Positions 49,107 through 58,201 of a stretch of DNA of 64,000 bases are shown here, one piece after another; positions within the stretch are counted from its first letter, which is position 1, and each line of letters starts with the position of its first letter. The notes beneath the pieces are model-generated. The model ran no database searches. It worked only from the letters and a program-made list of their open reading frames with translations, and had not been told where the DNA came from. Source of the DNA: Terriglobales bacterium (GTDB taxonomy: Bacteria > Acidobacteriota > Terriglobia > Terriglobales > Acidobacteriaceae); contig DASRFG010000023.1 of NCBI GenBank assembly GCA_035651655.1, forward strand, positions 310,001 to 374,000, given 5' to 3'. The position numbers and the translations under genes were made by a program.

Positions 49107-51416
49107 TCAGGGTCGAAATAAATACGACACTTTGACGAAGAACTGCCGCCCATCGTTTATAAACGCGTTCGGCCTGGTGAGCAGGCCCGTGGACGTCGGG
49201 ATCAGGCGCCGGTCGAGGTTCTGGAGATTGCTGTTATAGCCTAAATAGATTGCTGTCCCGGGATTGACCAGGTAAGTGATGAGGAAGTCAGTATTCACAT
49301 TCTTGGTTGGCGAAAGCGAACTGATCAGCGGGTTCGACAGAACCGACATGTACTGGACGATCACCCGCGCCGAGAGTTCGCGGGTGAACTGCCAATTCCA
49401 CTTGCTCCTTACGATGTGATTGGTCACCGCCGTGAGCCGCGTATCGCGCTCCCGCACATGTTCCAACAAGTAACTATTGTCTACGCGTAGCCGGCCTGAA
49501 GCGTGGATGGTCACCTTCAGGTCCCCGATGTCCTCGTGGCCGATTAGAGGAATCCGACCCGCAGCCGGGTTATAGTTCACTCCGGCTCCGGAGAGAAAGG
49601 ACCAGCTCACGTCGAACTGCTTGAACCAACTAGTACCTCCTTCAATACCCCAAAATGGCTGTGGATATGACGTGACGTGCGTCAGTCCGGCGTAGTCCTG
49701 CGGACGAAGAAATACTCCGTCGTATCCGAAGGGATGCAAGTTGACCCACGTCGCGCGCGTCAGGTCCACACGCATTCCGGGGAGCACGAAATAATCAAGT
49801 GCGGTGCCGCGATGGTCCCAGATACTGAAGTGTCGTAGTGTGGGTCCCCAGGAGATTAGCGTCTTTCCCTCTGGCCGAAAGAAATAAGTCGCGTTGAGGT
49901 TCTCCTGGCGTATATCGGTCCGGTTCACGAAACCAGTTTCCGTATCAAAGCCGGGACTGTAATCAACATACAGAGATTGCAGATTGAACTTGCGCCCTGC
50001 GCGCTCAAGGTCGAGCTGGTACCCCGGTCCTGCGGAATGCGACCCGTCTAGATTCAGAGTCGAACTGGTCACTGCCGCTCCCTGCACCCGCCAGTTCTGA
50101 TTCAGCCTGATGTTCGCGTCCACTCCGCCAACCCGATTGTAGGAGCCGGCGAATTCACGGTCGGTGTACAGGGCGCCAATGGTGGACTGCTGCAAAATGT
50201 CACGGCTTACGCGCGCGATCGTGAACGCGGCGCGGTCGCCACTGTGAGGGTCGGATGGCGGCACTCTCTCCCCCGGGGACCGGTCGTCGCTGGCCAGCAC
50301 GCCCACGGCCCAAGGTCCCGATTTGCCGGTAAGGCGAAGTCCAAACTCCGGGTGTGCAATCCGTCTCGTGAACACCAGCTTGATCGGCGCTGTGAAGTAG
50401 TTGCTGTTCTCCAAGAAGAAGGGACGTTTTTCCGGAAAGAATACTTCGAACCTCTGGTTTACTGTAATCTGCGGCTGGTCGGATTCCACCTGGCTGAAGT
50501 CCGGGTTAATCGTTCCATCCAGCACGAAGCTGTTGTGCAGAATGAACTTCGAATCCAGGCCAACGTTTGCCTGCAGTCTGCGGCTTGCGAAGACAGGACT
50601 GTTAGGATCGCGCTGGTCAAGCTCCCGGTATCCACGCGCCAATACATAGGGTATGAACTGCATATTGCGGCTCGGAGAAATTCGCTCCAGGCCCGCCGCC
50701 GTTGCCGCTTGATTGAACCGTCCTTGAATACGAACCGAAATCCGCGGCCAGAACAAGTTTTCGTTCGTGCGGGGGATACTGCGGTTCAGAATGAGTCCCC
50801 ATTCTTGGGTATCGGTTTTGGGAAAGCGCAGGCTCTTGAACGGTATTGCCATGAGGACCACATAGCCTTTCCCGGTAATCCGACCCTCGGAATGCCATAC
50901 CGTGTCGAAAGACGGATCGAAGCCTGCGAAATCTCCCGGTGAACCGTTCTGGATGGCGCCTTCGGTCCAAAGCGCATCCCACTGGATACCGAGAGGGTTC
51001 GTGGCGAAGGCATACCCACGGCGAGCGTCGTGAAACGTGTCAATCATGAGCTCCGCCGAGTCGTCGGAGAGGATGTCCTCGCGCCGGGTCATCCGCGCAC
51101 GAATTTTGTTCGGCTCCTTGTCCCAGCAGACAAATACCGCATATAGATTGTGTTGGTCATAGCCGAGGTACACGTCCGTGGCCTGGCTTGGTTCAGTCCC
51201 ATCGGCAGGCTCGCGGACGATGAAACCGGTTACCTTCGACATCTCAGCGGCGCGGGACGACGAAGGCTGCATCTCTTCAAAGTCAGCCAGCGATGGCGGC
51301 CCGGAGAGACGCGGGATACGAACCGACGGCAGCGTGCCGAACGCAGGTAGGGGCGCTAGCACAAGCGCTGCGGCGACACACCAGAGGTAACTCCAGGTTT
51401 TGTGTTGCTTTGGCAA
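49107..51416 (-). CDS. DUF5916-family exported protein, copy 2
   Basis: A 769-residue paralogue of the protein at 27481-29772: signal peptide (KQHKTWSYLWCVAAALVLAP), CBM9-like N-terminal domain with VYLGYDQHNLYAVFVCWDKE and ELMIDTFHDARRGYAF, the shared FFPEKRPFFLENSNYF and TRRIAHPEFG, and C-terminus FVKVSYLFRP. It is probably an outer-membrane barrel of unknown ligand. The start is TTG 51416 with no clear ribosome-binding site. Its stop is about 50 bp from the right repeat of the ssrA islet, so the islet lies just downstream and does not disturb it. Confidence 0.82.
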   Translation of the reverse strand: MPKQHKTWSYLWCVAAALVLAPLPAFGTLPSVRIPRLSGPPSLADFEEMQPSSSRAAEMSKVTGFIVREPADGTEPSQATDVYLGYDQHNLYAVFVCWDKEPNKIRARMTRREDILSDDSAELMIDTFHDARRGYAFATNPLGIQWDALWTEGAIQNGSPGDFAGFDPSFDTVWHSEGRITGKGYVVLMAIPFKSLRFPKTDTQEWGLILNRSIPRTNENLFWPRISVRIQGRFNQAATAAGLERISPSRNMQFIPYVLARGYRELDQRDPNSPVFASRRLQANVGLDSKFILHNSFVLDGTINPDFSQVESDQPQITVNQRFEVFFPEKRPFFLENSNYFTAPIKLVFTRRIAHPEFGLRLTGKSGPWAVGVLASDDRSPGERVPPSDPHSGDRAAFTIARVSRDILQQSTIGALYTDREFAGSYNRVGGVDANIRLNQNWRVQGAAVTSSTLNLDGSHSAGPGYQLDLERAGRKFNLQSLYVDYSPGFDTETGFVNRTDIRQENLNATYFFRPEGKTLISWGPTLRHFSIWDHRGTALDYFVLPGMRVDLTRATWVNLHPFGYDGVFLRPQDYAGLTHVTSYPQPFWGIEGGTSWFKQFDVSWSFLSGAGVNYNPAAGRIPLIGHEDIGDLKVTIHASGRLRVDNSYLLEHVRERDTRLTAVTNHIVRSKWNWQFTRELSARVIVQYMSVLSNPLISSLSPTKNVNTDFLITYLVNPGTAIYLGYNSNLQNLDRRLIPTSTGLLTRPNAFINDGRQFFVKVSYLFRP

Positions 51417-51567
51417 GGCAAAAATATTCTACCCGCATTAATTAAAGCCGCTGCGCGCGTCGGTGGATAAAGAGAAAGCGCGGCAATCGCACGCTGCTTT
51501 TTGGTTGCGAAGGTCAGTGTACCGTGGTTTTGTACCCGGCGGCACCTCGGTCCTGCTTGCTTGGCGC

Positions 51568-53286
51568 CTATCTTGTCACTCTAATTGGAGATTCAATCAG
51601 CTTGGGATCAATGTGCGGCGGTAACGACGAGGACCTCGCCTGTCCATCCCAGCGAGTTGGAATTTTGTCGACGCCGATAGGGAATATAGTCAGCGTGCCC
51701 GAAGGATCTATGTGCATGCGGAGGAAGTTCTTGTAATCGGCTATATGCAAAGCCGAAAATGCCTCATTTGCATGGCGCCGGAAGAAACGCAAGGACACAA
51801 AAAGATAAATGCCCATCAGCATGGCCCCCCAGACATAGCCAACAGCGAATATCAAAATCGCATCCAGCAGGATTCCCTTTAATGAACCCGCAGCGAAACC
51901 CGCGAAGTCCGTGGTGATGCGGATTGCCACCCAACTGGCAACAATAATTCCCGCCAGATGGGACAGCGCGTGGACTGTTCCGGCAACATACCGGTAGGCA
52001 GGTTTGTGCGTATCGGTGAACGCCCAGAACACAACAATCACAGCGAACATCCAGAAGAAGCCAGCGGGAGAACCGACCAACGCGCGGACAAATGCTTCCG
52101 CCATAGCCAATTTTGGCGGATTGGGCGCTAGCCAGCCAAGCTCCCGCAGGACAGGCTCTCGATAAATCCAGGCAATCGCCAAATAAACTGCTCCCGTAAG
52201 CAATCCGAAAGTGGGGTTGTAAAAAGGAAACAGCCAATCACGCCACAGGAGACGTTTCGACGTCTTTTGGTCGGGATACTCGGATTTGAGTGCGTAGCGA
52301 GTGACTGGCTCTTTACCCACTTTCAGTTCGCTCACATCAGAACCGTACGTTGGGTGGAGAAATGCCCCACCACCTCCGGAAGTGATCAACTGAGTGCGTG
52401 CTCCGTCGAGGGACTCGTGTCGGCGGTAATGGTGAAGGTCGCCGGCCAGGGCGACCATCAGCCTCGCGCTGGCGAGCTCGCGGATGACGTTCTTTTCAAG
52501 GAAGGCGATGTTCTTACCGAGCTTAGGGTCGTAAATGTTTCCGTAAATCCAGTCCGGTTCTGCGGTAGCCAAAATAACCTGGTCCCCTGGCGACATCTTC
52601 TTGGCCACTTCACAGAAATATTCGAGCTGCGGCTGGTCTATATCCGACTCAAGCTGGAGGTCCACACCCCAGAGCCACCAGCCCGCCGGGAGCTTCAGGG
52701 CGAAGTAGCTTCTCTTTTGTCGAGTTTGCCACCCGGCGATCCAACGATGTTGGCAAAACAGGCGCGTGAAACTGACCAGCCCATCGTACCAGTCATGATT
52801 GCCTGGGATGGCGAAGATCACCGGATGTGGTGGTTCAGTGCGTGGCAGCGCGCTTTTGTAAGGCGCGACCGTACGTTCCTGGTATCCGTCCCGGCTAGCT
52901 ACCGGATATACCTCATCGCCGCCCATAATAAGTATCCGGCCACGAGAGGTCCGAACAGGGGGACTTTCCTGCCTTGGACTTCCTGGTTTTGAACTTTCCT
53001 GTTGTGGAGCAGGAACATCGAGCAAATCCTTAGCCAGCAGTGTGGCAATGGTATGGGTCGAATTCCAGCCATCCCCTAGGTCCGCAACATAGTCAATCCA
53101 GATTTCTCGTTCGCCACTGTAATCAAACACATCCTGTGGGCCACTAAAGCTTTCCATTACCCTGTAATCGGATCTGGTACCCAGCACAGCCGAGACGATC
53201 ACTTCCACGCCGGTATGGAGTAGCTGAACCGGGTCATACCACCTGACCATTTTGCGACGTGGAGGTGAGGTGGTGTCTTTGCTCAT
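51568..53286 (-). CDS. Metallophosphoesterase fused to a C-terminal membrane domain
   Basis: A 572-residue protein without signal peptide. The N-terminal half is a calcineurin-like phosphoesterase: YVADLGDGWNST and LIMGGDEVYP for metal 1/2, IPGNHDWYDG, and AGDLHHYRRHE for the last His ligands. From about residue 345 a membrane part follows, with four or more helices (FGLLTGAVYLAIAWIY, GFFWMFAVIVVFWAF, LAGIIVASWVAIR, LIFAVGYVWGAMLMGIYLFV), then a soluble tail (MHIDPSGTLTIFPIGVDKIP). Such proteins are annotated only as metallophosphoesterases. The substrate is unknown. The membrane anchor at the C-terminus is the notable feature. Confidence 0.82.
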   Translation of the reverse strand: MSKDTTSPPRRKMVRWYDPVQLLHTGVEVIVSAVLGTRSDYRVMESFSGPQDVFDYSGEREIWIDYVADLGDGWNSTHTIATLLAKDLLDVPAPQQESSKPGSPRQESPPVRTSRGRILIMGGDEVYPVASRDGYQERTVAPYKSALPRTEPPHPVIFAIPGNHDWYDGLVSFTRLFCQHRWIAGWQTRQKRSYFALKLPAGWWLWGVDLQLESDIDQPQLEYFCEVAKKMSPGDQVILATAEPDWIYGNIYDPKLGKNIAFLEKNVIRELASARLMVALAGDLHHYRRHESLDGARTQLITSGGGGAFLHPTYGSDVSELKVGKEPVTRYALKSEYPDQKTSKRLLWRDWLFPFYNPTFGLLTGAVYLAIAWIYREPVLRELGWLAPNPPKLAMAEAFVRALVGSPAGFFWMFAVIVVFWAFTDTHKPAYRYVAGTVHALSHLAGIIVASWVAIRITTDFAGFAAGSLKGILLDAILIFAVGYVWGAMLMGIYLFVSLRFFRRHANEAFSALHIADYKNFLRMHIDPSGTLTIFPIGVDKIPTRWDGQARSSSLPPHIDPKLIESPIRVTR

Positions 53287-53437
53287 TTTGTAATGCGGAA
53301 GTGAAGACCAGAGTGTACGACGGATCGAACCCCGCCTGCCTGCCTTTTATAAACTCGACTGGCGCAACGATTCGGAAAAGCGGAATGAGAAGCTAACAAA
53401 TTATTCTGCGCTGGTGAGGCTCTCACTTCAATTTCTC

Positions 53438-54091
53438 TCAACGCAGCAAGGAACCGAGCAACTGGCTGGCGCCGTTCCAAAAGATCTGCACGCCGATACA
53501 CACCAGTAGAAACGACGACAGCTTTAGAACTACGTTCATTCCGGTCGGGCCGATGACCACCGCCAGCCGGTCTGCAAACCCGTAGCAGAGATAAATCGTT
53601 ACCGCCACCACCGCGCAGCCAATGGCCGCCGCGATAATGGTCAGCAGGCTCGTGCCCAAGTGCTGCGGTTCATTGGCGCCTAGCGTGATGGCAACTGAGA
53701 TAGAGCCTGGGCCGACTGTCAAGGGCAGCGTCAGCGGGTAAAACGCATCCCGCAGGACATTGGTGCGCTTGACGGTTCGCCCCATTGCTCTTCGGTCATC
53801 GTCGTCTTTTTGCTTCAGCATCACCCAACCGGTGGAAATAACGATCAGCCCGCCACCCACCTGCACTACGGGTAGCGAAATCCCAAAAAATGAGAGCACG
53901 CGCGATCCAATGGTGAACGACGCGATCAGCAGTACAAAGCTGTTCAGCGCGATGCGGCGGGCTAGCAATTTCCGTGTGTGAGTTGTGTGATCTCTGGTGA
54001 GCGCCAGAAACACGGGACTTCCGCCGATCGGGTCCACAATCGGAAAGAGCGCACTCACGACGAGGAAGATACTCTTCGCAGCTTGAATCAT
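53438..54091 (-). CDS. MarC-family integral membrane protein
   Basis: A 217-residue protein with six hydrophobic helices and the MarC/UPF0056 motifs FPIVDPIGGSPVFLALT near the N-terminus and PLTLPLTVGPGSISVAITLG in the middle, ending GVQIFWNGASQLLGSLL. The family is named after the multiple-antibiotic-resistance locus, but its role (possible amino-acid or small-solute transport) is not settled. The gene stands alone, with 151 bp and 210 bp of flanking intergenic sequence. Confidence 0.9.
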   Translation of the reverse strand: MIQAAKSIFLVVSALFPIVDPIGGSPVFLALTRDHTTHTRKLLARRIALNSFVLLIASFTIGSRVLSFFGISLPVVQVGGGLIVISTGWVMLKQKDDDDRRAMGRTVKRTNVLRDAFYPLTLPLTVGPGSISVAITLGANEPQHLGTSLLTIIAAAIGCAVVAVTIYLCYGFADRLAVVIGPTGMNVVLKLSSFLLVCIGVQIFWNGASQLLGSLLR

Positions 54092-54301
54092 TGGAGCACC
54101 TCTCCCGCAGGTTGGCCGAAGTTGTCGTTCGTGGCCGTGCTGTCTCCCGTAATATTCCGAAACGCAGCAGCAGCCGCGATCAGCAATCAGGGCTGAATTC
54201 TACAGGCAGGTTCGTCGTCTCAGACTGAGAAAGCCTATCTTGTGCCTTCAATAAATCTTTATTTAGGAGTAGGCTTGGGCCGCCTTTTGAGGAGGTCCAC
54301 T

Positions 54302-54862
54302 ATGGCACCCCAAACTCCAGCCGGCATTGTGCGGCAAGCTTCGAACTGGTCAATTGCGTGGGGCGTTTTGTTGATCATCTTTGGGATGTTGGCCATCAGT
54401 TCGCCATTTCTGGCGGCCGTGGCGGTCAATGTAGTGATCGCCTGGCTCATCGTTTTGGCAGGCGTGGTTCACCTGGTGCTGGCGTTTCACGCCCATGGTG
54501 CTGGCAGCATGATCTGGAAGCTGCTGGTCGGCGTCGCGTATCTCGTCTTCGGTGTGTACCTGATCACCCATCCCGTTCTGGGAGTTACAGCTCTGACGTT
54601 AATCCTGGCGTCGCTCTTCTTGATTGAGGGCATCCTGAACATTGTTCTGTTTTTCAAGATGCGATCCACGCGGGGTTCGAGCTGGGTCCTGGTGGATGGG
54701 ATTATCACCCTCCTGCTGGGGCTGCTGATTTACTTGCAATGGCCGTCGAGCGCCGCCTGGGCAATCGGCACCCTGGTGGGCGTGAGCATGATCATCAGCG
54801 GGATTACTCGGGTAATGCTGTCGTTAGCGGTGCGCAAGGTTACGGCCGCGGCGATAGCATAG
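54302..54862 (+). CDS. HdeD-like (DUF308) membrane protein
   Basis: A 186-residue protein with six hydrophobic helices arranged as repeated DUF308 pairs (SIAWGVLLIIFGMLAISSPF, WLIVLAGVVHLVLAF, WKLLVGVAYLVFGVYLI, ALTLILASLFLIEGILNIVL, WVLVDGIITLLLGLLIYLQW, AIGTLVGVSMIISGITRVM). HdeD of E. coli supports acid resistance. The role here is inferred by family only. Start at ATG 54302 is fixed by GAGGAGG 6 nt upstream. An open frame extends to 54242. Confidence 0.9.
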   Translation: MAPQTPAGIVRQASNWSIAWGVLLIIFGMLAISSPFLAAVAVNVVIAWLIVLAGVVHLVLAFHAHGAGSMIWKLLVGVAYLVFGVYLITHPVLGVTALTLILASLFLIEGILNIVLFFKMRSTRGSSWVLVDGIITLLLGLLIYLQWPSSAAWAIGTLVGVSMIISGITRVMLSLAVRKVTAAAIA

Positions 54863-55028
54863 TCGCAGGGCCTACGTTGTCATCAGCGTCCAAAGCACTA
54901 CGCCCCGCCGCGCGCGCCGAACCTATGGTGTAATGACAAAGATTCTTGGTTGCACCCTCGCGCAGTTGTGTCATCGGCCGCGGCTCGTGCAATGGATCGG
55001 TCAGTGGGGTAGCGGGTGAAGTGCAAGA

Positions 55029-56726
55029 CTACGGCTGCGCCGGGGTAGTCTTGGATTCTGCAGTTTGGTCGGCTTCCACCGGAACACTAACAGTTCCCAT
55101 TCGACCGCTGAGGTTATCGCGCACAATGAACCGAACCGTGTACTTTCCCGGCGGTACGGTAATCATGCCGTCGTAAACAACCCCGTGCGCCACCACCTCT
55201 TCGGCTGTCGCTACCGGGAGCTTACCCTCTAGTTCCTTTACAAAATCTCCGGCAATGCCGCCCGGGGTTTTTGCGAAAGCCGCAAAGGTGACGCTGACTA
55301 GATTGTCATTGCTCTCATCAATCGAGATACCCGCACCCGGGACATTGAATCGGAACTTGAGCTGCACCTTCGGACCGTCGGATGTCTTGCCTGTCCAACG
55401 CACCAGCATAGGAACGGCGGTGAAGTCGGTTGGCGATATGACGGCAGTGTCCATATCCTCTCGTTCAGACTTCCTCGGATCGGGTGGTTTTGAGCTCACG
55501 TAATAGCCCGTGCGGGCCCGAACCTCAACTTGCGGCCGCCGCACTGTAACTTCCACCTTTCGCCACCCATTCTTACCTTTTTTCACATCAGTGTAGTAGC
55601 CGAGCAGGTAGTACTGAGTTCCGTCCTTCTGCGTGTCGTTATAACACCCGGCCAGGTTCATTCTGTAAACGCATAGTTTGCCACCGGTCATCTTGGCGAA
55701 CGTCTCCAGGTTCGAGACCGAGTCGATCATGCGACGAGAGCGGGCAAATCTCCCGAATCTAGGCGATACAAACCCGGGGTTGAATAGTCCTCCCATATCC
55801 AGGGGGTAAACCGATATTTGCGATTCGTTCATAGCATTCCAGGTGGATTCATACAGGGGCAACAGATCACCCGTTCCAAAGCGGAATGAGACCGGATCGT
55901 CAGCCACAAAAGGCAAACCGCCGGTGGCCCAAATCAGCGACTTCCTTCCCGGTACTCCCGAGAACGATTCCGCAATCTGCCGCAGCGCGCGAAGTGTAAT
56001 CTCTACACCGCGCACCTGCTGTTGCTGTTCAAATTGGTCGAATATGCCACTCTGAAACCCTTGCAGCTGCTGGGTAATCATTTCTTCATTCGACGGGGCA
56101 CGTCCAAGTTGGCGCTGGACTTGCAATTCCGATTGCAAATCGGCCATGTCTGCCGCGCTCTTCTCCAAGCTCGATTGCTGACCGCGCACTTTCTTGACCG
56201 CTGCGGAGAGCACTTTGGGATCAGTTGTGAAATCGTTGATTACATTGAGGCCGTTAGAGCCGATCGTCATCAGGGCTACCGCTTCACCTGGCTGGAGACT
56301 CTCGTCTATAAATTTTAAGATTTCACGACGCGCGTGTACCTGGTCTTGGAAGCGAGTATTTAACGTATCTAGCACGATCATGGTGAGACGTTGAGTCTTC
56401 GCATCAGGCGTTACCGCGTTGGTGAATCCCATATCATTTTGATCAACACGCCGAATTCTGCCTGGTTCCGTCTTGATTTCTTCGAAGATTGAGATTTTCT
56501 GCGATTGTTTGTTCTCCAGCAGTTTGAAATCGTCCCTCGTCAATCCCGTTACATGGACGCCGCCATGTTCCGTAACCACGGTTGGAATTAGCACCAGTGA
56601 CGTGTGCGACACAAAACGTGGTGTCCCCGAATCCTTCGGAACTGTGGATTGACCGAGCACAAGCGGAGGAGTCCCTTGCGTGATAAGGAGAGCTGCAGCA
56701 ACCATCGTGCCAATTCGACTGGTCAT
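55029..56726 (-). CDS. Exported VWFA-related domain protein
   Basis: A 565-residue protein with signal region (MTSRIGTMVAAALLITQGTP, cleavage near VLGQ). A small beta domain (HTSLVLIPTVVTEHGGVHVT, DDFKLLENKQSQKISIFEE) precedes a von Willebrand A-type domain with the metal-adhesion strand TMIVLDTLNTRF, GEAVALMTIGSNGL, RKSLIWATGGLPF and YPLDMGG, and a C-terminal beta sandwich. The MIDAS motif is DTLNT rather than DxSxS. This family (VWFA-related, Acidobacteriota) is highly expanded in the phylum and is of unknown function, probably binding at the cell surface. ATG 56726 has a GAGG site. Confidence 0.87.
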   Translation of the reverse strand: MTSRIGTMVAAALLITQGTPPLVLGQSTVPKDSGTPRFVSHTSLVLIPTVVTEHGGVHVTGLTRDDFKLLENKQSQKISIFEEIKTEPGRIRRVDQNDMGFTNAVTPDAKTQRLTMIVLDTLNTRFQDQVHARREILKFIDESLQPGEAVALMTIGSNGLNVINDFTTDPKVLSAAVKKVRGQQSSLEKSAADMADLQSELQVQRQLGRAPSNEEMITQQLQGFQSGIFDQFEQQQQVRGVEITLRALRQIAESFSGVPGRKSLIWATGGLPFVADDPVSFRFGTGDLLPLYESTWNAMNESQISVYPLDMGGLFNPGFVSPRFGRFARSRRMIDSVSNLETFAKMTGGKLCVYRMNLAGCYNDTQKDGTQYYLLGYYTDVKKGKNGWRKVEVTVRRPQVEVRARTGYYVSSKPPDPRKSEREDMDTAVISPTDFTAVPMLVRWTGKTSDGPKVQLKFRFNVPGAGISIDESNDNLVSVTFAAFAKTPGGIAGDFVKELEGKLPVATAEEVVAHGVVYDGMITVPPGKYTVRFIVRDNLSGRMGTVSVPVEADQTAESKTTPAQP

Positions 56727-56936
56727 ATATCCTCGGATAATGGAAGGCGGGGCCTTCGCTGGGAGTTCACTGGTGAGGTTGGGAGCGGCCAGTTCTCTCC
56801 ACGATGTATAGAGAGAGTACATCTACACTGGGCTATTCACAATGGGAGAGGCTTCCTAATCGTGGAACTAGATCACCTTGAATGCAGGTGGCCTGGCCCT
56901 TCCCTCCCTGAAACACCGCGCGTAGTGGATCATCAC

Positions 56937-57950
56937 TCACATCGTGATCACGACACGGAATTGAGCCTGGCCGCTCATCATGCGCGCATAGGCTTCGCCG
57001 GCTTTCGCGAGCGGATACTTTTCGATCATGGGGCGCACTCCGGTCAACTCGGCGAAGCGGAGTGTATCTTCGGAATCGGTGGGGATCCCGGACGCCCAGC
57101 CCTGGATGTTCTTCTTGCCTTGAATTAGCTGGATGGGGGTGACCTCGATCGGATCGAAGCTGGCGCCTACAACCATCAGAGTGCCATTGTTGCCAAGGCC
57201 ATCAATCAGCGCAGACATTGACTTCGAGTTGGGCGCAGTCGCGAGGATCACGCGGGCGCCGCCGAGCTTCTGCAGCTCTGCGGCTGGATTTTTTGCGACG
57301 CTATCGATGTAAACGCTGGCTCCCAGCTTCTTTGCCAAGATGCCATTCTCCGGGCCGCGTCCAATGGCCGCGACCCGGTAGCCGAACTTCTGCGCGAATT
57401 GAATGCCGAGGTGCCCGAGCCCACCGATTCCTTGCACCGCCACCAAGTCGCTCGGCAGCGCGCCGCTGTGGCGTAGCGCGTTAAAAGTGGTGACGCCCGC
57501 ACACAGCAGTGGTGCGGCTTCCGCGGCATCAAGTGACTCCGGCATTCGCGCCAGCGCCTCAACTGGCGCCAGCATGTATTCCTGATAGCCACCGTCATAG
57601 CTGATTCCGGCAATCTTAAGATTGGCGCAGTTTCCAAAATCGCCCCGCCGGCAAGCCAGGCAGGTTCCGTCCTGCCCGCCATGCCACCCCACGCCCACGC
57701 GTTCGCCCTTCTTCCACTCGGTTACGTTTGCGCCAGCCTGGTCAATTCTGCCGGCTACCTCATGTCCGGGCACACGCGGATAGACAATGCCCGGCCAGAC
57801 GCCTTCCTTTGTTAAGACATCACTGTGACAGACTCCGCAAGCCTCGACCCGAATTCTCACTTGGCGTGGCCCTGGCTGGGGGACCTCCCGCTCGACAAGC
57901 TCAAAATCGGCTCCCGCCTTCGGTACCTGCGCGACTTTCATTTTGGGCAT
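56937..57950 (-). CDS. Zinc-type alcohol dehydrogenase
   Basis: A 337-residue medium-chain dehydrogenase. The catalytic zinc ligands are Cys in EACGVCHSDV and the His-Glu pair of VPGHEVAG. The nucleotide-binding motif is GIGGLGHLGIQFA. The structural zinc loop reads GGQDGTCLACRRGDFGNC, with three Cys and Asp at the fourth position. That variation is common in one subgroup of AdhP-like enzymes. It oxidises or reduces alcohols/aldehydes with NAD(P). The substrate is unknown. Gene alone between divergent neighbours. Confidence 0.9.
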   Translation of the reverse strand: MPKMKVAQVPKAGADFELVEREVPQPGPRQVRIRVEACGVCHSDVLTKEGVWPGIVYPRVPGHEVAGRIDQAGANVTEWKKGERVGVGWHGGQDGTCLACRRGDFGNCANLKIAGISYDGGYQEYMLAPVEALARMPESLDAAEAAPLLCAGVTTFNALRHSGALPSDLVAVQGIGGLGHLGIQFAQKFGYRVAAIGRGPENGILAKKLGASVYIDSVAKNPAAELQKLGGARVILATAPNSKSMSALIDGLGNNGTLMVVGASFDPIEVTPIQLIQGKKNIQGWASGIPTDSEDTLRFAELTGVRPMIEKYPLAKAGEAYARMMSGQAQFRVVITM

Positions 57951-58201
57951 TGCTTTATCTCCGCTCTATTTCCTCGAGAATTCACGTCAGCGGTTTGGAT
58001 GCGGAGCAGCATTTTAAATATTCATTACTTCCAAAGCAGCTCTTGTTAAGGAATGCCGGCACGAATCATTGATCGAGAGCGAAGGGGATCAGGTGTGATT
58101 GGCAGGTGGAATGAGCCTGCGCAGTTCGATTCCCGGATTGGCGTGTGCCTGCGTCGCTCTTGCCGACTTCACGGATTTGGGTCATTCTGCTCTCGACCCT
58201 G